Shown: in pieces, positions 27,049 to 35,731 of the stretch
Layout: each line of letters starts with the position of its first letter
Numbering within the stretch: the stretch's first letter is position 1
Source of the DNA: Olavius sp. associated proteobacterium Delta 1
Lineage (GTDB): Bacteria; Desulfobacterota; Desulfobacteria; Desulfobacterales; JAFDCJ01
Assembly: GCA_902749685.1 (NCBI GenBank)
Contig: CACVKW010000819.1
Span: 1 to 64,000 of the forward strand
Direction: 5' to 3'
Length of the DNA: 64,000 nt
Made by a program: the position numbers and the translations under genes
The notes under the pieces: model-generated
Database searches by the model: none
Told to the model about the DNA's origin: nothing
What the model saw: the letters and a program-made list of their open reading frames with translations, nothing else

Positions 27049-28349
27049 GTCTCACCCTGATTTTGGTTATCTTGCTGCTGTTTCTTCTGCTGTTGAACAG
27101 CATGCCGGTTGGTTTTTCATTGCTGGTTTCAGGTTCAGCCGGCCTGCTGGCCATCGCCGGCTTGCAGACCACCCTGGGTGTACTGAAAGCTTCACCTTAT
27201 GAACAGGCTGCCAGTTTTTCGCTTTCAACCATTCCCATGTTCATATTGATGGCGGAATTTTTAACCGCCGGTCGTGTGACGCGTGAACTGTTTTCCGCCT
27301 GTCATATGTGGCTGGGCCGGTTGCGGGGAGGACTGTCATTTGCAGCCGTATCAGCAGGTGTCCTTCTGGCCGCGATTTCAGGATCAAGCAGCGCCTCGGC
27401 CGGGACGTTAGCCTCGGCCGCCTACCCTGAAATGAAGCGCTACGGCTATGATAAAGCCTTTGCCACCGGGGTAGTCGCCACGGTCGGCACGCTGGCCATG
27501 ATGATCCCACCCAGTATCGGGCTGGTGTTGTTCGGAATTTTCACCGAAACCTCGGTTAGTCAACTTTTGCTGGCCGGCATTATACCGGGTCTGATGACCG
27601 CAGCCGGCTACGCGATCACGATATATGTAATTACCAGAATACGGCCTAACGCCGCACCTGCCGGTGAGCGGGTATACACATTGAGGGAGAAAGCAGGCTC
27701 GTTGATCCCGATCTGGCCCGTGATCGCCCTCATGATCGTGATGATTGGTTCGATTTATACGGGTGTGATTACTCCGACAGAGGCGGGTGCGGTTGGATCC
27801 CTGGTTGCCCTTTTACTGGCGGTTATCAAGCGACGGATGACTAGGAGTGACTTTAAAACCGCCCTGACAAATGCCACCCGCAACAGCACCATGATCTTCA
27901 TCATCATCATCGGGGCCATGGTTTTCAGTGTGTTTCTTACGTTGACAGGGTCGACGCAGGATCTGATCTCCGCCATTCACACATCGGGCATGAGCCGCTG
28001 GTGGATTTTCCTGGCTTTTCTCATGATGTACTTGATACTCGGCTTTTTTCTTGATCAACTGGCGATCCTAATTTTGACCTTGCCGCTGGTTTTTCCGATA
28101 ATGATGAGCCTTGAATTCAATCCGGTATGGTTGGGTATTGTTTTTGTAAAGACGGCGGAGATCGGACTCGTGTCGCCGCCCCTGGGATTGAACGTGTTTA
28201 TTGTCGGCAGTGTCACCAATGTTCCGGTGGGAACCGTATTTCGGGGCATTATGCCGTTTCTCATCGCCGATTTCATCGTTCTTGCACTGATCATAATTTT
28301 TCCGAACCTGGCTTTGTACATCGCAGAGGTCGCTTCGGCAGTAAATTGA
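27045..28349 (+). CDS. dctM: TRAP transporter large permease (DctM type)
   Basis: The 434-residue protein has about 12 membrane segments and the DctM features SGSSSASAGTLASAAYPEMKRYGYDKAFA in two adjacent pieces (the conserved Ser/Ala-rich hairpin and the KRYGYDKAFA loop), TLAMMIPPSIGLVLFGI, TPTEAGAVG and LVSPPLGLNVFIVGS. It forms the ion-coupled channel with DctQ. The ATGA overlap with dctQ fits one operon. The metallophosphoesterase starts 18 bases after its stop. Confidence 0.93.
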   Translation: MSLTLILVILLLFLLLLNSMPVGFSLLVSGSAGLLAIAGLQTTLGVLKASPYEQAASFSLSTIPMFILMAEFLTAGRVTRELFSACHMWLGRLRGGLSFAAVSAGVLLAAISGSSSASAGTLASAAYPEMKRYGYDKAFATGVVATVGTLAMMIPPSIGLVLFGIFTETSVSQLLLAGIIPGLMTAAGYAITIYVITRIRPNAAPAGERVYTLREKAGSLIPIWPVIALMIVMIGSIYTGVITPTEAGAVGSLVALLLAVIKRRMTRSDFKTALTNATRNSTMIFIIIIGAMVFSVFLTLTGSTQDLISAIHTSGMSRWWIFLAFLMMYLILGFFLDQLAILILTLPLVFPIMMSLEFNPVWLGIVFVKTAEIGLVSPPLGLNVFIVGSVTNVPVGTVFRGIMPFLIADFIVLALIIIFPNLALYIAEVASAVN

Positions 28350-28367
28350 AATTATGGTGTAAATGCC

Positions 28368-29195
28368 GTGAAAAAACCGCTACGGATAGCCGTCGTCACT
28401 GACATTCATTATGGCCCTGATCGATACAGCAAAAAAGGCGACGAGGCGCTTAAGCTTCTTGAAAGTTTTATCAGGCAGGTCAATTCGATGGAAATCGGCC
28501 TGGTGGTCGATCTGGGTGACCGGATCAGCAACACCGACCCCGCAGACGACCGCCAACATCTGGCCGACGTTGGTACTGCATTCAAGTCGTTGACCAAAGA
28601 ATCTCACCATTTAATCGGCAACCACGACGTCGTCCACCTGTCTATCGAAGAGAATGAAAAAATATTGGGTAAGTCTCTGCAACACCACAGCCTTGACAGG
28701 CAGGGCTGGCATCTCGCATTCTGGAATACATCCTGTAAACTGCATGAAGGGGAAGGGTTCCGTCTGGAACAGGATGATCTGAGCTGGCTGGCGGCAGACC
28801 TGGCTGCAACCGACCTGCCCAGCGTTGTCTTTTCCCATATGCCGCTAGATACCGGTTCGATGGTGGGCAACTACTATTTCGAGCGTCGCTATGCTCATGG
28901 TGAGCAGCACCGGAATGCATTCCTGGCACGCGATCTGATTGAAGGCAGCGAGAAGGTCATTGCGGTTGTGTCCGGCCATGTCCACTGGAACCAGCTTCAC
29001 TTCATGGACGGTATCCCTCATTTTTCACTGCAGTCTCTTAGTGAAACATACACCACCCACCCATATGCGGCCGGATCCTGGGCACGACTGACCTTGGGTG
29101 ACGCGCTCGAACTGGAGGTGTTTGGCCGAGATCCGGTGATGTACAGAACGCCGCTTAAGAACCCATCACACCATTGGCTGCCCCCACTGGACTGA
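28368..29195 (+). CDS. Calcineurin-like metallophosphoesterase
   Basis: The 275-residue protein has the metallophosphoesterase set: D12-x-H14 (VTDIHYG), D48-GD (VDLGDRI), N85-H86-D (GNHDVVH), a His in SHMPL and VSGHVHWN with the last metal His. These cytoplasmic enzymes hydrolyse phosphate mono- or diesters. GTG at 28368 is the start; the ribosome site is weak, so coupling to the TRAP genes is likely. Resemblance to CpdA-type cyclic-nucleotide phosphodiesterases is general, and the substrate is unknown. It might release an imported phosphorylated organic acid, but there is no direct evidence. Confidence 0.87.
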   Translation: MKKPLRIAVVTDIHYGPDRYSKKGDEALKLLESFIRQVNSMEIGLVVDLGDRISNTDPADDRQHLADVGTAFKSLTKESHHLIGNHDVVHLSIEENEKILGKSLQHHSLDRQGWHLAFWNTSCKLHEGEGFRLEQDDLSWLAADLAATDLPSVVFSHMPLDTGSMVGNYYFERRYAHGEQHRNAFLARDLIEGSEKVIAVVSGHVHWNQLHFMDGIPHFSLQSLSETYTTHPYAAGSWARLTLGDALELEVFGRDPVMYRTPLKNPSHHWLPPLD

Positions 29196-29409
29196 ATTGT
29201 AGCAAATGTTTCATTTTGCCTGGGATTTTTGATGATAACGTTCAGCAAGCAGTGTTTAGGTTTCAGGTTTCAGGTTTCAGCAAAATATTTCGATTTGCCG
29301 TGACGCAGTTGCTCATGAAAAAAATGTACTTTCAACGGTGTTTGCCTTCGGTTCCGAGCAAATCGTTGTTCAAGATTCTGTTTTCATATAGATAAACGCA
29401 AATCCGGTT

Positions 29410-30510
29410 TTACGAGTAGCCGCCATAGAGATGGTAAGCCTCGAAAAGAGCCGTAATATTTTCAATAGATGTATCGGCTTGAATATTGTGAGCCGTGCCG
29501 GCAATATACCCCCCGCCAGGCATCATCTGTCCAAAAACAGACGCAACATGGGCGCGAACATCATCGGGATTCATAAAGGGAAGAATCTTCTGAATGGAAA
29601 TTCCGCCTTGAAAGCAAAGGCGATCGCCGAAATCCGATTTGAGGCGACCGGGATCCATACCTGATGCCTCAGGCTGAACAGACTGCAAAATGTCCAAGTC
29701 ACAATCAATAAAATCTTCCATGATAGCGTATACCGAGCCACAGGTATGGTGCATCACTTTCGCGCCATGATCTTTCGCCACCTTGATATAGTCGGAAAAT
29801 CCCTTTTCGAGCATCTCCTTCCACATTGAAGGTGAAATCATCAATCCGTTCTGCATGCCGAAATCATCGCCGGTGACCAGAATGTCGATTTTTCCCCGCG
29901 CTGCCTCCAATATCCTGTTTTCGTATTCAATATAAAATGAAATAATATGATGAAAAATGGAATTGACGATTTCAGGTGATTCCACCATGTCGAAAAAAAT
30001 CTGACTCATACCGCGAAGATACATGGCCGGCTTGAGCTGCGCGAACCGGTTGAGCCGGTCGCCCATAAAGACGGCGACTCTTCCCCTGTTGCGTATTTCA
30101 TCACATTGCTTCTCGATACAGGTGTAATCGAACCAGTCCGCCGAGGGCCAATGCGGGTAGTCAAATATGTCTTCCACCTTGGAACATTTTTTCAGCGGAC
30201 TCTCCAGAACTTCCTTATACACTTCCTTATAGGTGGCTGAACCGTCACTCACCCAAACGGATACCGGCTTGCGGCTGACACCCCATATATCCTTTTCCAG
30301 GCCGCCTTCGGTTTTGAGGCTCGGCCCAATATATTCAGGGCCTTCGATATATCGCAGGTCTATGTCGTATTTATCTAGCAAATCGTCATATGACAGCTGC
30401 ATTTTGGAATTAATTTTGCGTTTGGTGCCTTTCGAAATCCAGCAGTCCAACGGCACCCTGTCGGGTTCCTGATGATCTAAAGCGATAAAGGTTCTTTCCC
30501 TTGAATCCAT
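29410..30510 (-). CDS. Uroporphyrinogen decarboxylase-family (MtaA/CmuA-like) protein
   Basis: The 366-residue TIM-barrel protein belongs to the UroD superfamily, which includes heme-pathway decarboxylase and cobalamin-dependent methyltransferases. ERTFIALDHQEPDRVPLD is the common front. Near the C-terminus MHHTCGSVYAIMEDFID contains the His and Cys of a zinc site used by methyltransferases (HxC), and FQGGISIQKILPF follows. These are more like methyltransferase/degradative members than heme UroD. It stands alone on the minus strand, with no methyltransferase corrinoid protein next to it. It may process a methylated or carboxylated substrate. Confidence 0.8.
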   Translation of the reverse strand: MDSRERTFIALDHQEPDRVPLDCWISKGTKRKINSKMQLSYDDLLDKYDIDLRYIEGPEYIGPSLKTEGGLEKDIWGVSRKPVSVWVSDGSATYKEVYKEVLESPLKKCSKVEDIFDYPHWPSADWFDYTCIEKQCDEIRNRGRVAVFMGDRLNRFAQLKPAMYLRGMSQIFFDMVESPEIVNSIFHHIISFYIEYENRILEAARGKIDILVTGDDFGMQNGLMISPSMWKEMLEKGFSDYIKVAKDHGAKVMHHTCGSVYAIMEDFIDCDLDILQSVQPEASGMDPGRLKSDFGDRLCFQGGISIQKILPFMNPDDVRAHVASVFGQMMPGGGYIAGTAHNIQADTSIENITALFEAYHLYGGYS

Positions 30511-30535
30511 GTATATTATTCCCCTAGCTAGCCTG

Positions 30536-30583
30536 TCACGCTTTGCCTACCGCACGCAGGCGCTGTTTAATCAACTCTATTGG
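30536..30583 (-). pseudogene. C-terminal remnant of an E1 dehydrogenase gene
   Basis: Sixteen codons on the minus strand read PIELIKQRLRAVGKA and stop. This is nearly the tail of the intact E1 gene, DLELIKQRLRAVGDA, at 38565-38610. About 31 bases match with three differences. No more of the E1 gene can be found upstream, where the mazF gene lies. It is a deletion or transposition scar. Confidence 0.7.
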
Positions 30584-30662
30584 TGAGGGTGATATAATGA
30601 AGATACAGTGATAACTGGCAATGCATAAGCGCAGACTTACGGAGGGCTTTCATATTTATCAC

Positions 30663-31007
30663 TTATGATAAAGCCAGACTCAATTTTATGGCTCCATCAA
30701 CCTCATCAATGCTGCCCCTGCTGAGCCGGCCGAGGCGTTTTTCCAACCGTTCCTTTGAGATGGTAAGAATCTGGTTTGTTTTTATGATCGAAGGGCGGTC
30801 AAGTCCACCCTCGGGGGGATTGATCTGCACGTTCATTGGATAGACCTTAACTGAGCTCGAGATGGCAGCGACTATCGTTGTTGGCGCCTTTTCATTGCCA
30901 ATATCATTCTGGATGACAAGCGCAGGCCGTCTGCCTGCCTGTTCACTACCTCTGGCAGGTTTCCAATTCACCAGCCATACCTCACCGCGTCTTGGAAAAC
31001 CTTTCAT
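30663..31007 (-). CDS. mazF: MazF-family endoribonuclease toxin
   Basis: The 114-residue protein has the MazF/PemK fold and size. RRGEVWLVNWKPARGSEQ carries the N-terminal strand and loop with the catalytic Arg, RPALVIQND is the family core, and IIKTNQILTISKERLEKRLG is the C-terminal motif. MazF cuts mRNA at short sequences when free of antitoxin. The ATG overlaps the antitoxin stop by four bases (ATGA), the usual coupled arrangement. A 45-base copy of its interior lies at 25312. Confidence 0.92.
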   Translation of the reverse strand: MKGFPRRGEVWLVNWKPARGSEQAGRRPALVIQNDIGNEKAPTTIVAAISSSVKVYPMNVQINPPEGGLDRPSIIKTNQILTISKERLEKRLGRLSRGSIDEVDGAIKLSLALS

Positions 31008-31237
31008 TTCAGAATCTCCCTTTGGGCTTCAAAGGTGACATCGGCAAAAACTTTATCCGCTTCGGCCATTTCTTCATAGCCCTTCGCCATTAGTGCTTCG
31101 GTCTGTTGTTTCAGCCACAAACTAAAAGCCTCTTGAGCAAGCTGGCTTTTTGCCCGATTTAAAGTTTTTGATGCTTTGTCGAGCGCTGCATAAATTTCTT
31201 CATCAATGGTTAGACTGACCTTCCTTTTAGTTCTCAT
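31004..31237 (-). CDS. Ribbon-helix-helix type antitoxin
   Basis: The 77-residue protein has an N-terminal RHH-like segment (KVSLTIDEEIYAALDKASK) that binds operator DNA and a C-terminal acidic helix (ADKVFADVTFEAQREI) that would bind MazF. ATG at 31237 is preferred because AAGGAG precedes it; a longer start at 31258 overlaps that site. It is upstream and coupled to mazF, so the two form a type II toxin-antitoxin operon, presumably self-repressed. Confidence 0.85.
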   Translation of the reverse strand: MRTKRKVSLTIDEEIYAALDKASKTLNRAKSQLAQEAFSLWLKQQTEALMAKGYEEMAEADKVFADVTFEAQREILK

Positions 31238-31851
31238 TTTACACTCCTTGGTTCCCATATGATTTATAGGATAATATATCGTATAATTAATCTTGTCAAT
31301 AAATACTACTTATTCGCTGAATTCTGCACCCAATCTACATTCACAACGTTCGAGGATAGCCTCTCAGAAATGATTCCAAGCGATGCCCGGTATTTAGAAC
31401 TTCTGGATGGGAGTGGGTTCGAATCCAGGTAGAACCCCGCCAGCGAAGGCATGAACTTCAAAACATGGTCGTTTTCAGGTTTTAGAATGACCTTTTTACC
31501 GTTACCCGCTCTGATCCCTTTTTTATAGTGGTAAGAGAGCATAAGCATGGTTATTGACACACCACGCGACTTCTGCCATAGTTGAACGCCCGAATAGCTG
31601 AAGCGCGAATAATTCTTGGCATAAAAATTTACAGCCAATCATTAAAAAAAGTCGGGTTCGATGCCTGGCATGATGCAAAACCAAACGATATTTTTACATT
31701 GAAGCAACGGGAGTTGGTAAAATAGGCGTAATTTAATTGCCATGTGAATGCCTTCAAATCGTATACTACCAGAAAAATGGCTGGCGGATTAGATGATACA
31801 TGATATTAAATCCCTGTAGAATCCCCTCCCATCCAGAAACCATTTCAGATT
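31238..31851. other. Intergenic region between antitoxin and oligopeptide importer
   Basis: This space of about 610 bases holds the divergent control regions of the toxin-antitoxin pair and the importer. A minus-strand frame of 110 codons at 31306-31638 is open but resembles nothing I know, lacks a clear ribosome site and has unconvincing composition. I treat it as non-coding or gene debris. Confidence 0.4.
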
Positions 31852-32790
31852 ATGCACCGCTTTAAATTCGTTATCTATCGACCGATTCAGATGGTCCCTG
31901 TTCTTATCGGGATTAGTCTGATCACCTTTATCCTGATCCATTCGATACCCGGTGACCCTGTTCGTATTTTGTTGGGGCCACGTGCAACGAAGGCGGTCAT
32001 CAAAGCAGTCCATGCCAAGCATGGTCTCGACAAGCCGGTCTACATTCAATACGGCTACTTTTTGAAAAATCTCCTTCAGGGAGACATGGGCCGGTCCATT
32101 GTTTTCAAGATGCCGGTACTTGGGCTGATCGCGGAAAGGATATCAGCGACACTTTTTCTGTTGGTCAATGGTTTGGCTTACGCGCTGGTATTAACCCTTC
32201 CCCTGGCAGTCTTGGCAGCGTTGTACCAGGGGCGAATTCCCGACCACCTCATTCGATTGGTTTCCACCGTCGGCTTAGGATTCCCCGCCTTCTGGCTGGG
32301 TATCATGATGATGATGGTTTTTAGTGTTTGGCTGGGTAAATTTCCAGTATCCGGATACGGCCGGACATTTATCGAGCACCTCCATCATCTTTTTTTGCCG
32401 TCCTTGACCATCGCCATTGCGTTGTCGGCGGTTCTGATTCGTAACCTCCGAGCAAGCTTGCTGACGGAAATGGATTCTGATTACGTTGCCGCGGTCCGTG
32501 CGAAAGGCCTGCCGGAAAGCTGGATATTTATACGGCACGTGATACGAAATTCGCTGATCCCGACCATCAATTTGCTTGGGGTCAATTTGGGTTGGCTGAT
32601 TGGCGGTACAGTGATTATCGAGACGGTGTTTTCCGTACCGGGACTTGGATCGTTGCTGGTCAGTTCCATATTCGCAAGAGATTACATGGTGGTGATGGCT
32701 ATCACCATGGTTTTCGCATGCGCAATCGTTCTCGTTAATTTCACCGTTGATGTCCTTACCGTTGCCCTGGATCCGAGGATTCAACTTTGA
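31852..32790 (+). CDS. dppB: Oligopeptide/dipeptide ABC permease (DppB type)
   Basis: The 312-residue membrane protein has the DppB order: a first segment (VPVLIGISLITFILIHSIP, about 14-32), the GDP(VI)R segment after it, then the core of five segments and an EAA loop (TEMDSDYVAAVRAKGLPE). It forms the pore with DppC for peptides or related nickel/opine cargo. The start has no clear ribosome site, but MHRFKF-like starts are usual. It overlaps the next gene. Confidence 0.92.
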   Translation: MHRFKFVIYRPIQMVPVLIGISLITFILIHSIPGDPVRILLGPRATKAVIKAVHAKHGLDKPVYIQYGYFLKNLLQGDMGRSIVFKMPVLGLIAERISATLFLLVNGLAYALVLTLPLAVLAALYQGRIPDHLIRLVSTVGLGFPAFWLGIMMMMVFSVWLGKFPVSGYGRTFIEHLHHLFLPSLTIAIALSAVLIRNLRASLLTEMDSDYVAAVRAKGLPESWIFIRHVIRNSLIPTINLLGVNLGWLIGGTVIIETVFSVPGLGSLLVSSIFARDYMVVMAITMVFACAIVLVNFTVDVLTVALDPRIQL

Positions 32791-33644
32791 GCATGACGAC
32801 TCCGATACCCGTCGCCCGTCGACGATTTCGTTTACACCTTGGCGGACATCCGCGAGTTCTGTACGCCGGCTTGTGGATTACGATTTTCTGGTTTATCCTG
32901 GCCCTTGGTGCGGACGTCATCGCCCCTTTCGACCCGAATGCGCAAGACATTTCAAACGTGCTGGATCCGCCTAGCATAAAACACTGGTTTGGAACCGATA
33001 ATTTCGGCAGAGACGTGCTTTCACGCGTTATACACGGCACGCGTGTCGACTTGCAGATGGGGCTTATCGGGGTCATCCTGCCTTTTCTTCTGGGCACCGT
33101 GGTGGGCGCCCTCTCCGGTTACTTCGGGCGAATAGTCGACATCGTTCTCATGCGCATCCTCGATGTGATGCTGTCATTTCCGTGGCTGGTATTGCTAATT
33201 GCGATTATTACAGTTTTAAGGCCGGGTCTCAACAGCTTCTATATTGCCATCACACTGGTTGGCTGGGTTTCCTATGCACGGTTGGTTCGCGCCCAGACGC
33301 TGGTATTGAAAAACAGCGATTTTGTTCATGCTGCCGTCAGTATAGGCTATGGCCACCTCCGCATTTTGTTTCGGCATATCCTGCCCAACGCCTTGATACC
33401 ATCCATCGTTTTTTCCATGTCCGATGTTGTTCTTGTAATCCTGGCGGGTTCCGCCATAAGCTATTTAGGATTAGGCGTGCAACCGCCCACCGCCGAGTGG
33501 GGAGTCATGATAGCCGAAGGGCAGAACTTCATTGTAACAGCCTGGTGGATTACAGCGTTTCCCGGACTATCCATTGTTTTCCTGGCATTCGGTTTCAGCC
33601 TGCTGGCTGACGGTCTCGGGGAAAAACTGGGGGTGCGTGAATGA
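32787..33644 (+). CDS. dppC: Oligopeptide/dipeptide ABC permease (DppC type)
   Basis: The 285-residue permease has the N-terminal cytoplasmic stretch, membrane segment (ITIFWFILALGADVIAPF), the HWFGTDNFGRDVLSRVIHG motif common to DppC/OppC, and an EAA loop (LKNSDFVHAAVSIGYG). TTG at 32787 overlaps the dppB stop and has GAGG eight bases before it; an ATG six bases on is the alternative. It pairs with DppB. Confidence 0.92.
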   Translation: MSMTTPIPVARRRFRLHLGGHPRVLYAGLWITIFWFILALGADVIAPFDPNAQDISNVLDPPSIKHWFGTDNFGRDVLSRVIHGTRVDLQMGLIGVILPFLLGTVVGALSGYFGRIVDIVLMRILDVMLSFPWLVLLIAIITVLRPGLNSFYIAITLVGWVSYARLVRAQTLVLKNSDFVHAAVSIGYGHLRILFRHILPNALIPSIVFSMSDVVLVILAGSAISYLGLGVQPPTAEWGVMIAEGQNFIVTAWWITAFPGLSIVFLAFGFSLLADGLGEKLGVRE

Positions 33645-34642
33645 GCGCCAAAATTCTGGAAGTCAGGAACCTGGAGGTGACTATCGACACACCGTCGGGG
33701 GTCTTGACAGCTATCGACAGTGCTTCCTTTGATCTAGACGAAGGAGAAATTCTGGGTTTGGTTGGCGAAAGCGGTTCGGGCAAGACTCTCACCGGCCGAG
33801 CCATCATGCGTCTGCTGCCCAGTAAAAGGATGGCCATTCGACGGGGTACGGTTTGCGTCAACGGCGAAGACATTATGCAGTTTGATGAATCACGGATGCG
33901 GGGCATTCGCGGCCGAACCATCGGGATGATCTTTCAGAATCCGAGCTCACATCTCGATCCGGTAATGACGATCGGCAAACAGATCGCCGAATCCATCAGG
34001 TTTCATGAGGGCCGGTCGTCAAAAGAATCTTTAGCACGCGCTGTCGAGTTGCTGCGCCAGGTAGATATGCCGGATCCGAATATACGCCTGAACTCCTTTT
34101 CCCATGAATTTTCCGGTGGGATGCGCCAACGAGCGATGATCGCCATGGCCCTCGCATGCCGGCCGAAAATTTTGATTGCCGACGAACCGACAACGGCCCT
34201 GGACGTTACCGTTCAGGCACAAATCCTACGCCTATTGCTTGACCTGCGCAGGCGCAGAGGCCTTTCCATCATTCTGGTTACCCACGATCTGGGTATCATT
34301 GCTCAAACCTGTGACACGATTGCCGTCATGTACGCCGGCCGCTTGATGGAGCGGGCCTCCAAGCAGGATTTGCTATTAGGTCCTTTACACCCCTACACCA
34401 AGGGACTGATAGCCTCCCAGCCAGGCATGGCAAAACCGCGCGAGCAGTTGCCGTCCATATCCGGGCAACCGCCCTCGCTCGCCAGTTTTCCCGCTGGCTG
34501 CCGTTTTCATCCGCGCTGTGATTATTCTGAAGCGGCTTGTCGAACGGCGATACCCGTACTTGAGCAGGTAAACCAAAGCCATCAGACAGCCTGTCGCCGG
34601 TGGCATGATCTCGTCCGGCAGAAAATCTTGGGGGCGGCATGA
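33641..34642 (+). CDS. dppD: Oligopeptide ABC transporter ATPase (DppD type)
   Basis: The 333-residue ATPase has Walker A GESGSGKT near 42-49, a Q-loop [15 protein letters not shown], signature [15 protein letters not shown], Walker [14 protein letters not shown] and switch His in LVTHDLGI. The C-terminal oligopeptide domain has [14 protein letters not shown], a cysteine set that in relatives can bind a [4Fe-4S] cluster. It overlaps dppC by four bases. It drives peptide import with DppF. Confidence 0.94.
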   Translation: MSAKILEVRNLEVTIDTPSGVLTAIDSASFDLDEGEILGLVGESGSGKTLTGRAIMRLLPSKRMAIRRGTVCVNGEDIMQFDESRMRGIRGRTIGMIFQNPSSHLDPVMTIGKQIAESIRFHEGRSSKESLARAVELLRQVDMPDPNIRLNSFSHEFSGGMRQRAMIAMALACRPKILIADEPTTALDVTVQAQILRLLLDLRRRRGLSIILVTHDLGIIAQTCDTIAVMYAGRLMERASKQDLLLGPLHPYTKGLIASQPGMAKPREQLPSISGQPPSLASFPAGCRFHPRCDYSEAACRTAIPVLEQVNQSHQTACRRWHDLVRQKILGAA

Positions 34643-35619
34643 GTCAATTGCTCGAAATCGAAAATCTCCAGGTCCATTTTCCCCTGCAGCAAGGGATTGT
34701 GGATTTTCTGACCCGCAAACCACGCCGAGTCGTAAAGGCCGTCAATGGTGTCAGCTTCCAGCTTGCACAGGGCCAGACACTGGGTCTGGTCGGTGAGAGT
34801 GGCTGTGGCAAGACCACTCTCAGCAGAGCCATGCTGGGTCTGGTGGATGTCGCCGCAGGGCGTGTGCGTTTCGATGGAGATGATATTTTCAGCCAAAACC
34901 GCGCGGCACGGCTTGCATTGCGACGCCGTGCCCAGATGGTGTTCCAGGACCCCTTTGCATCCCTCAATCCCAAAATGAGCGTCGGCAGTACGTTGGCGGA
35001 GGTATTGAGATTTCACAGGATATGTCTTCCGCGGCAGGTGCCGGCACGAGTTGCCGAATTGATGGAGATGGTGGGGCTGTCGCGGGAACTTTCAGTCCGC
35101 AAGCCAAGCGAACTCAGTGGGGGGCAGTGTCAGCGGGTGGGGGTTGCAAGAGCACTGGCTGTAAATCCCGACTTGCTGGTGGCCGATGAATCCGTATCAG
35201 CCCTGGATGTCTCCATTCAGGCTCAGATATTGAATCTCTTCCTTAATTTGCAGCAGGAGATGGGCCTAACCATGGTCTTTATTGCCCACGATCTGGGTGT
35301 CGTGTGGCACTTGTGCCAGACCATTGCCGTCATGTATCTGGGACGAATTGTCGAAATTGGTGCTTCCAGTGAAGTCTTCCACAATCCCAGGCATCCATAC
35401 ACCCAGGCGCTTATCCGCGCTATACCACAAATGCACGCGGAAGCTTCAGTGAGTACTGATTTACTGTCGGGTGAACCACCTAGCCCCCTCGATATCCCGC
35501 GTGGCTGCGCTTTTCACCCGCGATGTGTACGGGTAATGGCGAACTGCCGTTCGGGCGCACCTCCGGAGTCGGTCGACATGGGTACGGTACAGGTCGCATG
35601 CCACTTATACGACAAATGA
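34639..35619 (+). CDS. dppF: Oligopeptide ABC transporter ATPase (DppF type)
   Basis: The 326-residue ATPase is the second nucleotide-binding subunit. Walker A GESGCGKT, Q-loop QMVFQDPFASLNPKMSV, signature LSGGQCQRVGVARAL, Walker B LLVADESVSALD and switch IAHDLGVV are complete. The C-terminal domain ends in CAFHPRCVRVMANC. It starts within the dppD stop (ATGA). The combination with dppB, C and D is a full importer lacking only the binding protein, which follows after about 110 bases. Confidence 0.94.
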   Translation: MSQLLEIENLQVHFPLQQGIVDFLTRKPRRVVKAVNGVSFQLAQGQTLGLVGESGCGKTTLSRAMLGLVDVAAGRVRFDGDDIFSQNRAARLALRRRAQMVFQDPFASLNPKMSVGSTLAEVLRFHRICLPRQVPARVAELMEMVGLSRELSVRKPSELSGGQCQRVGVARALAVNPDLLVADESVSALDVSIQAQILNLFLNLQQEMGLTMVFIAHDLGVVWHLCQTIAVMYLGRIVEIGASSEVFHNPRHPYTQALIRAIPQMHAEASVSTDLLSGEPPSPLDIPRGCAFHPRCVRVMANCRSGAPPESVDMGTVQVACHLYDK

Positions 35620-35731
35620 AAACTGATTCAGGGATTTAGGAATTTAGGAATTGAAGGAATTATATCTCTTTTAATCTTTGGTAGGGGAAGCTCAAGCAAC
35701 AATAACACGTCAACACATAAGGAGGGCAATT

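Noticed and set aside
31306..31638. 110-codon minus-strand frame between antitoxin and the dpp operon
   Set aside because: No ribosome site or family resemblance, and no gene-like neighbours; it is most probably chance or debris.
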